A stretch of 64,000 nt of DNA, taken from assembly GCF_014197855.1 (NCBI RefSeq), contig NZ_JACIGJ010000006.1, positions 124,001 through 188,000 of the forward strand, in the 5' to 3' direction. The DNA comes from Roseospira marina (GTDB lineage: Bacteria; Pseudomonadota; Alphaproteobacteria; Rhodospirillales; Rhodospirillaceae). Below the pieces are notes generated by a model. It saw only the letters and a program-made list of their open reading frames with translations, was not told the origin of the DNA and did not search any database. Each line of letters opens with the position of its first letter. The first letter of the stretch is position 1. Of the stretch, positions 1-9,020 are shown piece after piece. Made by a program: the position numbers and the translations under genes.

Positions 1-570
1 CTGCACGGCGGCGGAGGCGACGGAGACCGGACCCTCGGCGATGCGGGTTTCGCTGCGCACGCGCTTGGCGCAGGCGAAGGCGGACTGCATCACGCGTTCC
101 AGTTCAGCCCCCACCAGCCCGGCCGCCCGCGCGGCGGCGTAGCCGGCCTTGACCTGACGCAGCACATGGGGTTCGCCGATCACCTGGCTGTCCAGCGAGG
201 ACGCCACCGCGAAGGCATGGCGCACAGCATCGCCCCCACGCAGCACGTAGCACGCGGCCCGCAACGCGCAGGGACTGACATGCCCTTTCTCGGCCAGGAT
301 CCACAGCGCGACCTCGGCCGTGGTCTCGGCCACGTCGGCGTTGGCAGCAACACAGATGATCTCGACCCGGTCGCAGGTGGACAGCACCAGTGCCTGCGTC
401 AGGCCGTTGGCCCGCAGGCGGCCGAGGAAGCCCGGGATGGCATCGTCCTCCAGCGCCACCTGATCGCGCAGCGCCATGGAACTGGTATGGTGGTTCACGC
501 CCACCACCACCATTCGGTCGAGCCCGTCCCCGTGGCCGCCGGGGCTGTCGCCCGCCGAAGCGTCCGTCAC
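1..570 (-). CDS. hemA: Glutamyl-tRNA reductase, N-terminal part (cut by window edge)
   Basis: Catalyses NADPH-dependent reduction of glutamyl-tRNA to glutamate-1-semialdehyde, the first step of C5-pathway tetrapyrrole synthesis. The frame is open from about base 570 to base 1 (190 residues). Visible family marks are NHHTSSMALRDQ near the start, the active-site cysteine in LSTCDRVEI (the family usually has STCNR; here Asn is Asp), and SSLDSQVIGEPHVLRQVK, which matches the conserved GEPQIL.QVK block of the catalytic domain. The NADPH-binding and dimerisation domains lie outside the window. I prefer the GTG at 570 because it overlaps the hisS stop as GTGA, typical of translational coupling; an in-frame ATG at 513, directly before VVVGVNHHTS, is the alternative. 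An alphaproteobacterium using C5 rather than ALA synthase fits Rhodospirillaceae-type lineages. Confidence 0.9.
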   Translation of the reverse strand, partial: MTDASAGDSPGGHGDGLDRMVVVGVNHHTSSMALRDQVALEDDAIPGFLGRLRANGLTQALVLSTCDRVEIICVAANADVAETTAEVALWILAEKGHVSPCALRAACYVLRGGDAVRHAFAVASSLDSQVIGEPHVLRQVKAGYAAARAAGLVGAELERVMQSAFACAKRVRSETRIAEGPVSVASAAVQ

Positions 571-1811
571 CGGAAGCGGTCCAGGGCTCCCTCAAGGGCG
601 TCGAACGGCACGGCCTCCTGGTCGCCGCTGTCCAGGTCCCGCACGGTGGCGGCGCCGGCCGCGATCTCGTCCGGCCCCAGGATGACGGCGGCACGGGCGG
701 CGATCTTGTTGGCGCGCTTCATGCGCTTGCCCATGTTGCCGGAATAGCCCAGGTCGACGGCGTAGCCGGCCCGGCGCAGCCGGTCGGTGACGGTCAGCGC
801 CAGGGTGTCGGCCTCGGCCCCGGCCGGGATGACCGCCAGGGGGCGCGGCGCCGGCGGCGGATCGGCCAGCAGCATGGCGAGGCGCTCAACGCCCGCCGCC
901 CAGCCCACGCCCGGGGTCGGCGGACCGCCCATCTGCTTGACCAGCCCATCATAGCGCCCACCCGCGAGGACGGTGCCCTGCGCGCCCAGCTTGGTCGTGG
1001 TGAACTCGAACGCCGTGTGGGTGTAGTAGTCCAGGCCGCGCACCAGCCGGGGGCTGATCTCGATCGGCACGTTCAGGGCGGCGAGCCCCTCCTGGACGCG
1101 GGCGAAGAAATCGCGCGAGGCGTCGTTCAGGCTGTCGGCCAGGATCGGCGCCTCGGCCACCACGGCGCGATCGCCCTCGTCCTTGGAGTCGAGAATACGT
1201 AGCGGGTTCTTCTCCAGGCGGGTCAGGCTGTCCTCGGACAGTTCGCCCTTGCGGCCCTGGAGGTAGGCGACCAGCGTCTCGCGATAGGCGGCGCGGCTTT
1301 CCACATCGCCCAGGGTGTTCAGCTCCACGGTGACGGTGCCACCGAGGCCCAGCGCCTCCAGGATATGCGCGCCGCAGGCGATGACCTCGATGTCGGCGGC
1401 GGGGCCTTCGACGCCCAGGATCTCGATGCCCACCTGATGGAACTGGCGCTGGCGGCCCTTCTGCGGGCGTTCGTAGCGGAACATGGGGCCGCGATAGAAC
1501 GCCTTGACCGGCACCTGCTGGGCCAGCCCGCCGGAGATGAAGGCGCGCACGATGGCGGCCGTGCCCTCGGGCCGCAGGGTCAGGCTTTCGCCGCCCCGGT
1601 CCTCGAAGGTGTACATCTCCTTGGTGACGATGTCCGAGGTGTCGCCCAGGGTGCGCTTGAACACCTCGGTGAACTCGAAGATCGGCGTCATGATCTCGCC
1701 GAAGCCGAAGCGGCTGGCGACCTCGAAGGCGCGGGCCTCGACGGCACGGTGGGCGCGGGCGGCGTCGGGGAGAAGATCGTGGGTCCCGCGCACGGGTTGC
1801 AGGGCGGCCAT
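567..1811 (-). CDS. hisS: Histidyl-tRNA synthetase
   Basis: Class II aminoacyl-tRNA synthetase of 414 residues that charges tRNA-His in the cytoplasm. It carries the N-terminal VRGTHDLLP, the LRPEGTAAIVRAF block, class II motif 2 as GPMFRYERPQKGRQRQFHQ, the HisRS-specific LVRGLDYYTHTAFEF and GAQGTVLAGGRYDGL motifs, and a C-terminal anticodon-binding domain ending with NMGKRMKRANKIAARAAVI. Length is normal for the family. The stop codon overlaps the likely hemA start, so the two genes are probably co-transcribed in the order hisS then hemA. The 150 bp upstream contain a short 15-bp-period repeat listed separately. Confidence 0.97.
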   Translation of the reverse strand: MAALQPVRGTHDLLPDAARAHRAVEARAFEVASRFGFGEIMTPIFEFTEVFKRTLGDTSDIVTKEMYTFEDRGGESLTLRPEGTAAIVRAFISGGLAQQVPVKAFYRGPMFRYERPQKGRQRQFHQVGIEILGVEGPAADIEVIACGAHILEALGLGGTVTVELNTLGDVESRAAYRETLVAYLQGRKGELSEDSLTRLEKNPLRILDSKDEGDRAVVAEAPILADSLNDASRDFFARVQEGLAALNVPIEISPRLVRGLDYYTHTAFEFTTTKLGAQGTVLAGGRYDGLVKQMGGPPTPGVGWAAGVERLAMLLADPPPAPRPLAVIPAGAEADTLALTVTDRLRRAGYAVDLGYSGNMGKRMKRANKIAARAAVILGPDEIAAGAATVRDLDSGDQEAVPFDALEGALDRFR

Positions 1812-1865
1812 GGGAAGGGGTCCTTTGGGACTCGAACGACGGGGGTCCGGCGGGGCCGCCAGCGC

Positions 1866-1895
1866 GGTCCCGTCCTGTGTGGTCCCGTCTTATTC
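1866..1895. repeat. Two copies of a 15-bp-period repeat upstream of hisS
   Basis: The 9-mer GGTCCCGTC starts at 1866 and again at 1881, exactly 15 bp apart, in the gap between the LysE-family gene and hisS. On the minus strand it reads as two GGGACC-containing units. The same spacing recurs near 13.9 kb, 14.05 kb and 33.26 kb. Confidence 0.5.
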
Positions 1896-1962
1896 AGAGC
1901 GCCCGCGTTTTGCAACGGTGCGCGGACCGATCCGGGGACAAACCGGGCGCCGGCAGGGCCGT

Positions 1963-2580
1963 TTACCGGTCCGCCAGCGCCAGCCGGAGCCCCAGCAGGC
2001 CGAAGGTGCCCGCGACTCCACGCCGCACCCAGCGCAGGACGTCCGGCCGGCTGAGCACACGGCGGCGCGCCGTGGCCGCGAACACGCCGTAGCCGACGAA
2101 CACCACGAACGTCAGCGCCATGAAAACGCCGGCCAGCGGCAACATGGCCAGCGTGGGATGGGCCGCCGAGGCCGGCACGAACTGCGGCAGGAAGGCCAGG
2201 AAAAACAGTGACAGCTTCGGGTTCAGGATGTTCAGCAGGATTCCGTCGCGCACGATGCGCCACGCGGGCACGGCGGGCGCGGCGCGATCCTCCGTGACCG
2301 ACAGGGCGCCGCCCTCACGCACGATGCTCCAGGCCATATAGAGCAGGTAGAGCACGCCCAGGATCTTGATGACCTGGAACGCAAGGGCGCTGGTGTGCAG
2401 CACCGCCGCCAGACCGGCGATGCTGGCCGCGATTTGGGGCAGGATACCGAGCGTGCAGCCGAACGCCGCGAACACGCTGGCGCGGGCGCCGCGCCCCAGC
2501 CCCTGGGCCAAGGTGTACAGAACGCCCGTGCCCGGCACCAGGACGACCACCAAGGCCGTCAACAGAAACTCAGGGGTCAT
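1963..2580 (-). CDS. LysE/RhtB-family amino-acid exporter
   Basis: Inner-membrane protein of 205 residues, the usual size for the LysE/RhtB exporter family, which expels amino acids or related small metabolites using the proton gradient. The N-terminus (PEFLLTALVVVLVPGTGVLYT) carries the family's conserved first helix with the PG turn, followed by GLGRGARASVFAAFGCTLG and hydrophobic helices around residues 35-60, 65-85, 115-140, 145-170 and 180-200. A ribosome binding site (GAGGGATG) sits just before the ATG. It stands alone between hisS and ispG on the same strand. The substrate cannot be told from the sequence. Confidence 0.85.
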   Translation of the reverse strand: MTPEFLLTALVVVLVPGTGVLYTLAQGLGRGARASVFAAFGCTLGILPQIAASIAGLAAVLHTSALAFQVIKILGVLYLLYMAWSIVREGGALSVTEDRAAPAVPAWRIVRDGILLNILNPKLSLFFLAFLPQFVPASAAHPTLAMLPLAGVFMALTFVVFVGYGVFAATARRRVLSRPDVLRWVRRGVAGTFGLLGLRLALADR

Positions 2581-2648
2581 CGCGCATCCCTCGTGGTCGG
2601 ATCGGACGGACGAGGGTGCGCCGCGCGCGCTCTGTTCCGCCGCCCGCT

Positions 2649-3815
2649 TTATTCGGCCGCCGCCGTGCCGGCCGACTCGGTAGCAGCGGACTCGGCGGCC
2701 GCCTTGGCGGCCTCGATCTCGGCGGCCTTTTTCTCGACCAGATCGACGATGTGGTCGATCATCTCGGCGTTGCCGACGTTGTGGTGCGCCAGCCCGGAGA
2801 TATAAACCTTGTTGGCCGAGCCTTCGTTGGCGAGCGTGCCGCCGCCGGTGATGCCGATATCGGTCTCGCGCGCCTCACCCGGGCCGTTCACCACGCAGCC
2901 CAGGATGGACAGCGACACCGGCGTGCCGATGTGCGCCAGCCGCTCCTCCAGGATCTCGACGGTCTTGATGACGTCGAAGCCCTGGCGGGCGCAGGACGGG
3001 CAGGCGACGATGCGCACGCCCCGGTGGCGCAGGTCGAGGCTCTTCAGGATATCGAAGCCGACCTTGACCTCCTCGACCGGATCGGCCGAGAGCGAGACGC
3101 GGATGGTGTCGCCGATGCCCTTTTTGAGCAGCCAGCCCATGCCGATGGAGGACTTCACGGTGCCGACGCGGGTGCCGCCGGCCTCGGTGATGCCGAGGTG
3201 CAGGGGGTAGTCACAGGCCTCCGCCAGCGCCTCGTAGGCCGCGACGGCCAGATAGACATCGGACGCCTTGACCGAAATCTTGAACTCGCGGAAGTCGTTG
3301 TCTTCCAGGATCTTGGCGTGTTCCAGGGCGCTTTCGACCATCGCCTCCGGGTTGGGCTCGCCGTACTTCTCCAGCAGGTGCTTGTCCAGCGATCCGGCGT
3401 TGACGCCGATCCGCATGGAGCAGCCGTGGTCCTTGGCGGCCCGCACCACCTCGCGCACACGCTCCGCCGAGCCGATGTTGCCCGGGTTGATGCGCAGGCA
3501 GGCGGCGCCGGCCTCGGCGGCCTCGATGGCGCGTTTGTAGTGGAAGTGGATGTCCGCGATGATCGGCACCGAAACCTGCTTGACGATATCGCGCAGCCCC
3601 TCGGTCGCGGCCTCGTCCGGGCAGGAGACGCGGACGATATCCACCCCCGCCTCTTCCATCCGCCGGATCTGGGCCACCGTGGCGGCGACATCGGCGGTAA
3701 TGGTGTTCGTCATCGTCTGGACCGTCACCGGCGCGTCACCGCCAACCGGCACCGGGCCGACATGGATCTGACGGCTGCGGCGGCGGGCAATCTCGCGATA
3801 GGGTCGGACTGACAT
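2649..3815 (-). CDS. ispG: 4-hydroxy-3-methylbut-2-enyl diphosphate synthase (flavodoxin/ferredoxin type)
   Basis: Fe-S enzyme of the MEP isoprenoid pathway that converts methylerythritol cyclodiphosphate to HMBPP. The start [20 protein letters not shown] matches the family, as do [21 protein letters not shown]-type text ([15 protein letters not shown]), and the 4Fe-4S ligands in [10 protein letters not shown] and [18 protein letters not shown] choose the ATG at 3815 because GAGAGGGG lies a few bases upstream; an in-frame ATG at 3848 would add 11 residues without a clear ribosome binding site. The last 25 or so residues are an Ala/Glu-rich tail ([20 protein letters not shown]) not needed for catalysis. 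The enzyme needs reduced flavodoxin or ferredoxin; a flavodoxin gene lies at 33.8 kb. Confidence 0.96.
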   Translation of the reverse strand: MSVRPYREIARRRSRQIHVGPVPVGGDAPVTVQTMTNTITADVAATVAQIRRMEEAGVDIVRVSCPDEAATEGLRDIVKQVSVPIIADIHFHYKRAIEAAEAGAACLRINPGNIGSAERVREVVRAAKDHGCSMRIGVNAGSLDKHLLEKYGEPNPEAMVESALEHAKILEDNDFREFKISVKASDVYLAVAAYEALAEACDYPLHLGITEAGGTRVGTVKSSIGMGWLLKKGIGDTIRVSLSADPVEEVKVGFDILKSLDLRHRGVRIVACPSCARQGFDVIKTVEILEERLAHIGTPVSLSILGCVVNGPGEARETDIGITGGGTLANEGSANKVYISGLAHHNVGNAEMIDHIVDLVEKKAAEIEAAKAAAESAATESAGTAAAE

Positions 3816-3917
3816 GGAACCCCTCTCTGGCGTCTGACGGCTGGGCACGCGGTATGGGCACCCCGCCGGGCGCGGCGCACGGCGCGCACGGTCCCTGGTA
3901 TAAGGCGACGGCCGGGG

Positions 3918-5411
3918 TCAGTTCAAGGCGGACGGCGACAGACGGACGCCGTTGCGCGGTGCGCCGACGGGACCGATGTTGCGCACGCGCCGTCCGTCCA
4001 CATAGACCTCAAGCCCCCCCGCGTTGCTGGTGTTGAGGGCGTAGGTACCGTCGCCGGGCACCGCATAGACGTCGCCCCGCCGCAGCAGGCGGCGCACCAC
4101 CAGCTCGCCGCCCTGCCGCAACTGGATCCAGGAATCCTGGTTGGCGCGCAGAACGATGCGCGAGGCGCCAGCGGCCTGGGCCACGTCCGACGGCGCGGCG
4201 CGCCCGACGTAGGCCGGCGGCGGGTCCTCGGCGGCCGGCTCTTCGGCGGCTTCGGTCGCCTCGGGCGTCGGCACCTCGGGCGGCTCCGTCGTCGCCGTGT
4301 CGGGGGTTTCAGGCTCCGGAAGGGTCGGCACGGCGTCAGCCGTCGCCTCGGCCGGCTCGGCTGGTGTCTCAGCCGGTGTCTCGGGAGCGACCGCGTCCGC
4401 CGCCTCAACGGGCGCATCCGCCGAGTCGCTTGGAGACTCGGCGCCCCCCGAAGGCGCAGGCTCCTCGGCCGTATCGGTCATCGGATCCGCAGACGCATCG
4501 GGCCCCGCGTCGCTGACCGCCGGTTCGGGGGGCGCGGGCGGAACCGGTCGGCCGTTGTCCGTCACCGCACGGCCCGGGACCTCGCCGCCCCGGCCATCAC
4601 CAACGGGGCCTTCACCAACGGCGCCCTCCCCGTCTTGGACCGCATCGGGGACCGCATCGGGGACAGGGTCGATCGTCGCATCGTCGCCGTCCTCGGTGGC
4701 ATCCTCAGCGGCGTCGGGCGTGGTCGGGCTCAAGGCGGCAAGCCCGCCGGTCGGCGCGTCCGCTGCCGGTGGGGTGGTAGTCTGCCCCTGGGGCGTGCCG
4801 GGCGCCTGCTGCGTGCCATCGGCGCCCCGCGTGCTCTCGCCTGGGATGGTCTGCCCCGCCGGATCCGTGCCGGGTGTGGCGTCGGGTGCCGTCTCCGGCG
4901 CGGGCGCCTCGGGCCCCGACGTGGTGTCGTCGTCGCTGCCGATCAGTTCGGCGAGTTGCGCCGGGATCTCGGGAATCAGCTCCGCGATCGACGTGTTGCT
5001 GGACGACATCCAGTACCACACGCCATACGCGCATCCGGCCAGTATCAAGGCGACGAGCAGAAGCGCCCCGGCGGGCACGCCGCTGTCATTGGCGGGGGAC
5101 GGGAAGTCCAAGTGCGGGGCGGCGCTTCGGGGGGCGGGACCGTCCTTGTGGCGACGCACGATCTCTTCGGCGTCGAGCCCGAGGTATTCCGCGTAGGCCC
5201 GGATGAAGCCGACAACGTACGTGGATCCCGGCAGGTCTTCGAAATGGCCGGCCTCTATCGCCAAAAGATGGTGATACTTGATCCGCAAGTCGTCAGCGAC
5301 AATGCGTAGATCCTGACCCGATCGGAGCCTGGCTTCCTGGAGCAGGACTCCCACATGATCGGTCGGGATGAACTCAGAGTTCGGATTCAGCCTTTCCGCC
5401 GAGTTGGCCAA
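3918..5411 (-). CDS. RodZ-like helix-turn-helix membrane protein with DUF4115 domain
   Basis: 497-residue bitopic protein. Residues about 20-90 form the cytoplasmic HTH_25 domain (GVLLQEARLRSGQDLRIVAD, IKYHHLLAIEAGHFEDLPG, GFIRAYAEYLGLD). A single membrane helix follows at about 113-134. Then comes a long Ala/Pro/Glu/Asp-rich periplasmic linker to about residue 410, and a DUF4115 domain to the end (DSWIQLRQGGELVVRRLLRRG, GTYALNTSNAGGLEVYVDG). This is the architecture of RodZ, which couples MreB to the cell-shape machinery, and this gene often sits beside ispG. The linker is unusually long and has internal repeats such as a 12-bp duplication around 4640 (VPDAVPDAV), so its length probably varies between strains. 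Confidence 0.85.
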   Translation of the reverse strand: MANSAERLNPNSEFIPTDHVGVLLQEARLRSGQDLRIVADDLRIKYHHLLAIEAGHFEDLPGSTYVVGFIRAYAEYLGLDAEEIVRRHKDGPAPRSAAPHLDFPSPANDSGVPAGALLLVALILAGCAYGVWYWMSSSNTSIAELIPEIPAQLAELIGSDDDTTSGPEAPAPETAPDATPGTDPAGQTIPGESTRGADGTQQAPGTPQGQTTTPPAADAPTGGLAALSPTTPDAAEDATEDGDDATIDPVPDAVPDAVQDGEGAVGEGPVGDGRGGEVPGRAVTDNGRPVPPAPPEPAVSDAGPDASADPMTDTAEEPAPSGGAESPSDSADAPVEAADAVAPETPAETPAEPAEATADAVPTLPEPETPDTATTEPPEVPTPEATEAAEEPAAEDPPPAYVGRAAPSDVAQAAGASRIVLRANQDSWIQLRQGGELVVRRLLRRGDVYAVPGDGTYALNTSNAGGLEVYVDGRRVRNIGPVGAPRNGVRLSPSALN

Positions 5412-5583
5412 AGTCGGTTTCCTCGTCAGCTTGTCGCGCGGGGCGGTCCTGGGGGCGGCGTTCTGGTGCGACAGCCGCCGAACCGCCTCAGCCTATCTGA
5501 GGTATACCGTACCAGCCCGGAAGACGAAAAGCCTTTCCGTTTGGGCCGGAATTCCGCCAGACGCCGCGGGGTGTCCGCGCGAC
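5412..5583. other. Intergenic, nothing recognised
   Basis: 172 bp between the RodZ-like gene and ptsP, both on the minus strand. It presumably holds the promoter of the RodZ-like gene; I saw no clear hairpin or operator. Confidence 0.4.
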
Positions 5584-7848
5584 CTAGTCGATTTTGATGC
5601 CATGGTCGCGCGCGAAGGCCCGCAGCGCCCGGCGCGGGTTCGGATCCGAGGACTCGACCAGTGCGTTGACGTAGCGCTTGACCTCGCCGAAATCCATGGA
5701 GCGCAGCATGTGCTTCACCGGCCCGATGCCCGGCGCGGCCATCGACAGGCTTCGGAATCCCAGTCCGATCAAGGTCATCGCCTCCAGCGGTCGCCCCGCC
5801 ATTTCGCCGCATACGGTCACCGGCTTGCCGGCCGCGTCGCACTGCTCGCGCACCTGCCGGAGCAGGCGCAACACCGGCACCGACACCGTGTCGTAGCGCG
5901 AGGAAACGCGGGGATTGCCGCGATCCGTGGCGAACAGGAACTGAAGCAGGTCGTTGCTGCCGACCGACACAAAGTCCACCTTCCGCAACAATTCCGGGAA
6001 CTGATACAGCAGCGCCGGCACCTCCAGCATGGTTCCCACCCGAATGGCGCTGGGCAAGGCCCCGCCGCGCGCGCGCTCGCGGGCCACCTCGACGTCCAGC
6101 AGCCGCCGCGCCTGTTCGAACTCCGCCACCGTGGCGATCATCGGAAACATCATGTCCAGATCCGCGCCCGCGCTGGCGCGCAGCAGCGCGCGCACCTGGG
6201 CACGCAGCACCGCCGGGCGGTCCAGCGTGATCCGGATGGAGCGCCAGCCCATCGCCGGATTGTCCTCGCCGTCGCTGCTCCAGTACGGCAGCAGCTTGTC
6301 CCCGCCCACGTCCAGGGTACGGAACACCACCGGCCGGCCGGCCGCCTGGTCCCGGATCTTCTGGTACAGAACCGTCTGCGTCGCGACGTCGGGCAGGCTG
6401 GGCCGGGCCATGAACGGCAGTTCGGTCCGGTACAAGCCAACGCCCATGGCGCCGGTATCCTCCAGATGGCCCATGTCCATCAGCAGGCCGGCGTTCATCA
6501 GGATCCGAACCGGCACACCGTCCCGGGTCTCGAACGGCCGGTCCCGCTCCGCCAGATAGGCCTGGCGGCGGGCCTGCCGCGAGGCGACGCTCTCGCTGAA
6601 GGTCTCGCGCAGATCGTCGCTCGGCCGGACGAAAATCTGCCCGTTGCCGGCGTCCAGCGCCACGGTGTCGAAGGGCGCGATGCGGCTGAACACGCCGTCA
6701 AGCCGGCCGATGACCGGTATATCGAGCGCCCGCGCCACGATCACGGCGTGCATGGTGGGCGCGCCTTCCTCCATCAGCACGCCGCGCACAAAGCCCCGGG
6801 GGTAGTCCAGAAGCTCCGCCGGTCCGAGCGACCGGCAGATCAGGATCGTGTCCTCGGGCAACTCACCCTGGGCCGAGGTCATGCCCTGCCCCGTCAGGTG
6901 CAACAACAGCCGGTTCGCCAAATCCTCCAGGTCGTGCAACCGCTCGCGGATATAGGGATCGCTAGCCTGGGCCAAGCGCACCTTCATGTCGTCGTCCACC
7001 TTGCGGACGGCGGCCTCGGCCGTCAGGCCGGAGCGGATGGCGTCGGAGATGCGCGACACCCACCCGGCGTCGTCGGCGAACATCCGGTAGGCTTCCAGAA
7101 CCTCGCGGTAGTCGCCACTCAGGTCGACATGGGTCTGAATCAACTCGTCCAGGGACTGGCGCAACGCCTTCAGCGCCTCGCGCAGACGGCGGAGCTCCTC
7201 CTCCGGATCGTCGCTGATCAGGCGCTCGATATGCACCTTAGGCCGGTGATAGACGGCGGTGCCGATGACCGCGCCCGGGTTCAGCGCCAGCCCCTCCATC
7301 CGGAACGGCAGCACCGCGTTGCCGGTAACAGGCCCCAGTTCGTCGCGCGGAATCAGGTCGGTGCCGGCCAGCAGCTCGGCCAGCACCATGGCCACCGTCT
7401 CCAGCGTCTCGACCTCGATGTCCTGATAGGCACGCCGGTCGCGGTTCTGCACCACGAGCACACCGATCACCTGCCCGCCCCGGATCATCGGCACGCCCAT
7501 GAGCGAGGCGTAGACGTCCTCGCCGGTTTCCGGGCGGTAGGCGAAGCTGGGATGGTCCCACGCATTGGGGGCGTTCAGCGGGCGGGCGCGGGCGGCGATC
7601 TCGCCCACCAAGCCCTCACTGACCCGCAGACGGGTGACGTGAACGGCGGTCTGCGACAGGCCCTCGGTCGCGAACAGCTCCAGGACCTCGCCCGCGCGCA
7701 TCACGTAGCATGAGCACACGTCAGAGCGGAGTTCCTCGGCGATCAGACGGACCGTGCGGTCAAGACGCTCCTGCACCGTGCCGCCGCCGGCCATGTATTC
7801 CCGCAGGCGCCCCAGCAGGCGCCGGCCCGTGGCGTCCGAGAAGGGCAT
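5584..7848 (-). CDS. ptsP: PEP-protein phosphotransferase PtsP (EI-Ntr, GAF-domain type)
   Basis: First enzyme of the nitrogen phosphotransferase relay; it takes phosphate from PEP and passes it to NPr. The 754-residue protein has an N-terminal GAF domain (about 20-160, LRSDVCSCYVMRAGEVLELF to VLVVQNRDRRAY), the HPr-binding helical region, a phospho-histidine domain with His367 in EEGAPTMHAVIVARA, and a C-terminal PEP-binding barrel (VVFRTLDVGGDKLLPYW, VCGEMAGRPLEAMTLIGLGF). The phospho-site is TMHAV where many relatives read TSHAA; the histidine itself is present. The start codon overlaps by one base the stop of the upstream nitronate monooxygenase-like gene (TGATG), so the two are coupled. 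No NPr or EIIA gene is in the window. Confidence 0.95.
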   Translation of the reverse strand: MPFSDATGRRLLGRLREYMAGGGTVQERLDRTVRLIAEELRSDVCSCYVMRAGEVLELFATEGLSQTAVHVTRLRVSEGLVGEIAARARPLNAPNAWDHPSFAYRPETGEDVYASLMGVPMIRGGQVIGVLVVQNRDRRAYQDIEVETLETVAMVLAELLAGTDLIPRDELGPVTGNAVLPFRMEGLALNPGAVIGTAVYHRPKVHIERLISDDPEEELRRLREALKALRQSLDELIQTHVDLSGDYREVLEAYRMFADDAGWVSRISDAIRSGLTAEAAVRKVDDDMKVRLAQASDPYIRERLHDLEDLANRLLLHLTGQGMTSAQGELPEDTILICRSLGPAELLDYPRGFVRGVLMEEGAPTMHAVIVARALDIPVIGRLDGVFSRIAPFDTVALDAGNGQIFVRPSDDLRETFSESVASRQARRQAYLAERDRPFETRDGVPVRILMNAGLLMDMGHLEDTGAMGVGLYRTELPFMARPSLPDVATQTVLYQKIRDQAAGRPVVFRTLDVGGDKLLPYWSSDGEDNPAMGWRSIRITLDRPAVLRAQVRALLRASAGADLDMMFPMIATVAEFEQARRLLDVEVARERARGGALPSAIRVGTMLEVPALLYQFPELLRKVDFVSVGSNDLLQFLFATDRGNPRVSSRYDTVSVPVLRLLRQVREQCDAAGKPVTVCGEMAGRPLEAMTLIGLGFRSLSMAAPGIGPVKHMLRSMDFGEVKRYVNALVESSDPNPRRALRAFARDHGIKID

Positions 7849-8927
7849 CAGGGAACGGGATCGGCAAGCGGACGGTCGGGGGCCGGCGCCGCCGTGACGC
7901 CGGTCGATCGCTGGGCCAGCGCGGCTTCGGCCTGGGTCACCAACGTCTCGATGATGACCCGGGTGGGCAGTTCCTCCTTCACAAGGCCGACACTCTGGCC
8001 CGCCATGAGGGATCCGTTCTCCACGTCGCCGTCGATCACGGCGCGGCGCAGCGCGCCGGCCCAGAAGTGCTCGATTTCAAGCTGGGCGGTCTTCTGGTCC
8101 ATCTCGCCGGCCTGGAAGCGGCCAATCACATCGCGCTGGGTCTGCATGAACAGATCCGTGCCCTTGTTGCGCAGCGCGCGCACCGGAATCACCGGGAATC
8201 GCGGATCGACCTGCACCGTCGGCATGGCGTCGCGGGCGTTCGCCTTGATGAAGGCGGCCTTGAACTTCGGATGCGCGATGCTTTCGGTCGCGCAAACGAA
8301 ATGGGTGCCGAGTTGCACACCGGCCGCGCCCATCTCCAGATAGGACACGATGGCCTCGCCCCGGCCGATGCCGCCGGCCACGAACACGGGTACGATCTCG
8401 CCGACCGCGGGCAGGATCTCCTGGGCCAGCACGCTGGTCGAAACCGGACCGATGTGGCCGCCGGCCTCCGTGCCCTCAATGATGAGGCCGTCGACACCCG
8501 ACTTGATCAGCTTGCGCGCCAGGGCCGTGGCGGGCGCGAAGCACAGCACCTTGGTCCCGCCGTCCTTCAGCGTGCGGATCGACGGCCCCGACGGCAGACC
8601 ACCGGCGAGCACAACATGGCCGACCTCCAGCCGCAGGCAGACGTTGATCAGGGCGTCGAGCTGCGGGTGCATCGTGATCAGGTTGACGCCGAAGGGCTTG
8701 CTGGTCAGGGCTTGCGTCGCCTCGATCTCCGCCGTCAGAAGCTCGGGCGTCATGGACCCACAGGCCAGCACACCGAACCCGCCGGCGTTGGAGATGGCCG
8801 CCACCAAATTGCGCTCCGACACCCAGGACATGGCCCCGCCCATGATGGCGGTCTCGGTGCCGAGAAGGGATCGGCCGCGCGCCCAGAGGCGGTCAAGGTG
8901 CTGACGCGGGGTCTCGGTGGCGATCAT
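7848..8927 (-). CDS. Nitronate monooxygenase-like FMN protein
   Basis: About 359 residues of the NMO/2-nitropropane dioxygenase family, FMN-dependent TIM barrels that oxidise alkyl nitronates; related flavoproteins also include enoyl-ACP reductase FabK, so the exact reaction is open. Diagnostic text includes ETAIMGGAMSWVSERNLVAA, NAGGFGVLACGSM, VDGLIIEGTEAGGHIG (FMN phosphate and His region) and PVFVAGGIGRGEAIV. An upstream in-frame ATG at 8990 would add 21 poorly conserved residues; I choose the ATG at 8927 because it begins the family-like MIATETPRQHLDRLW, although its ribosome binding site is weak. It lies between lysC and ptsP on the same strand. Confidence 0.85.
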   Translation of the reverse strand: MIATETPRQHLDRLWARGRSLLGTETAIMGGAMSWVSERNLVAAISNAGGFGVLACGSMTPELLTAEIEATQALTSKPFGVNLITMHPQLDALINVCLRLEVGHVVLAGGLPSGPSIRTLKDGGTKVLCFAPATALARKLIKSGVDGLIIEGTEAGGHIGPVSTSVLAQEILPAVGEIVPVFVAGGIGRGEAIVSYLEMGAAGVQLGTHFVCATESIAHPKFKAAFIKANARDAMPTVQVDPRFPVIPVRALRNKGTDLFMQTQRDVIGRFQAGEMDQKTAQLEIEHFWAGALRRAVIDGDVENGSLMAGQSVGLVKEELPTRVIIETLVTQAEAALAQRSTGVTAAPAPDRPLADPVP

Positions 8928-8968
8928 GGCGGTGGGTCCGGCAGTGGGGTCAGCAGACGGAGAAGAGA

Positions 8969-8985
8969 GGGCGGCGCGGCCGCCC
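8969..8985 (-). terminator. Possible terminator after lysC
   Basis: Perfect 7-bp GC stem GGGCGGC/GCCGCCC with a 3-nt loop, followed on the minus strand by TCTCTTCT. It lies 36 bases beyond the lysC stop. Confidence 0.5.
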
Positions 8986-9020
8986 CGCAACGTCGGATAC
9001 CAAGCGTCGGCCGCGCGGCG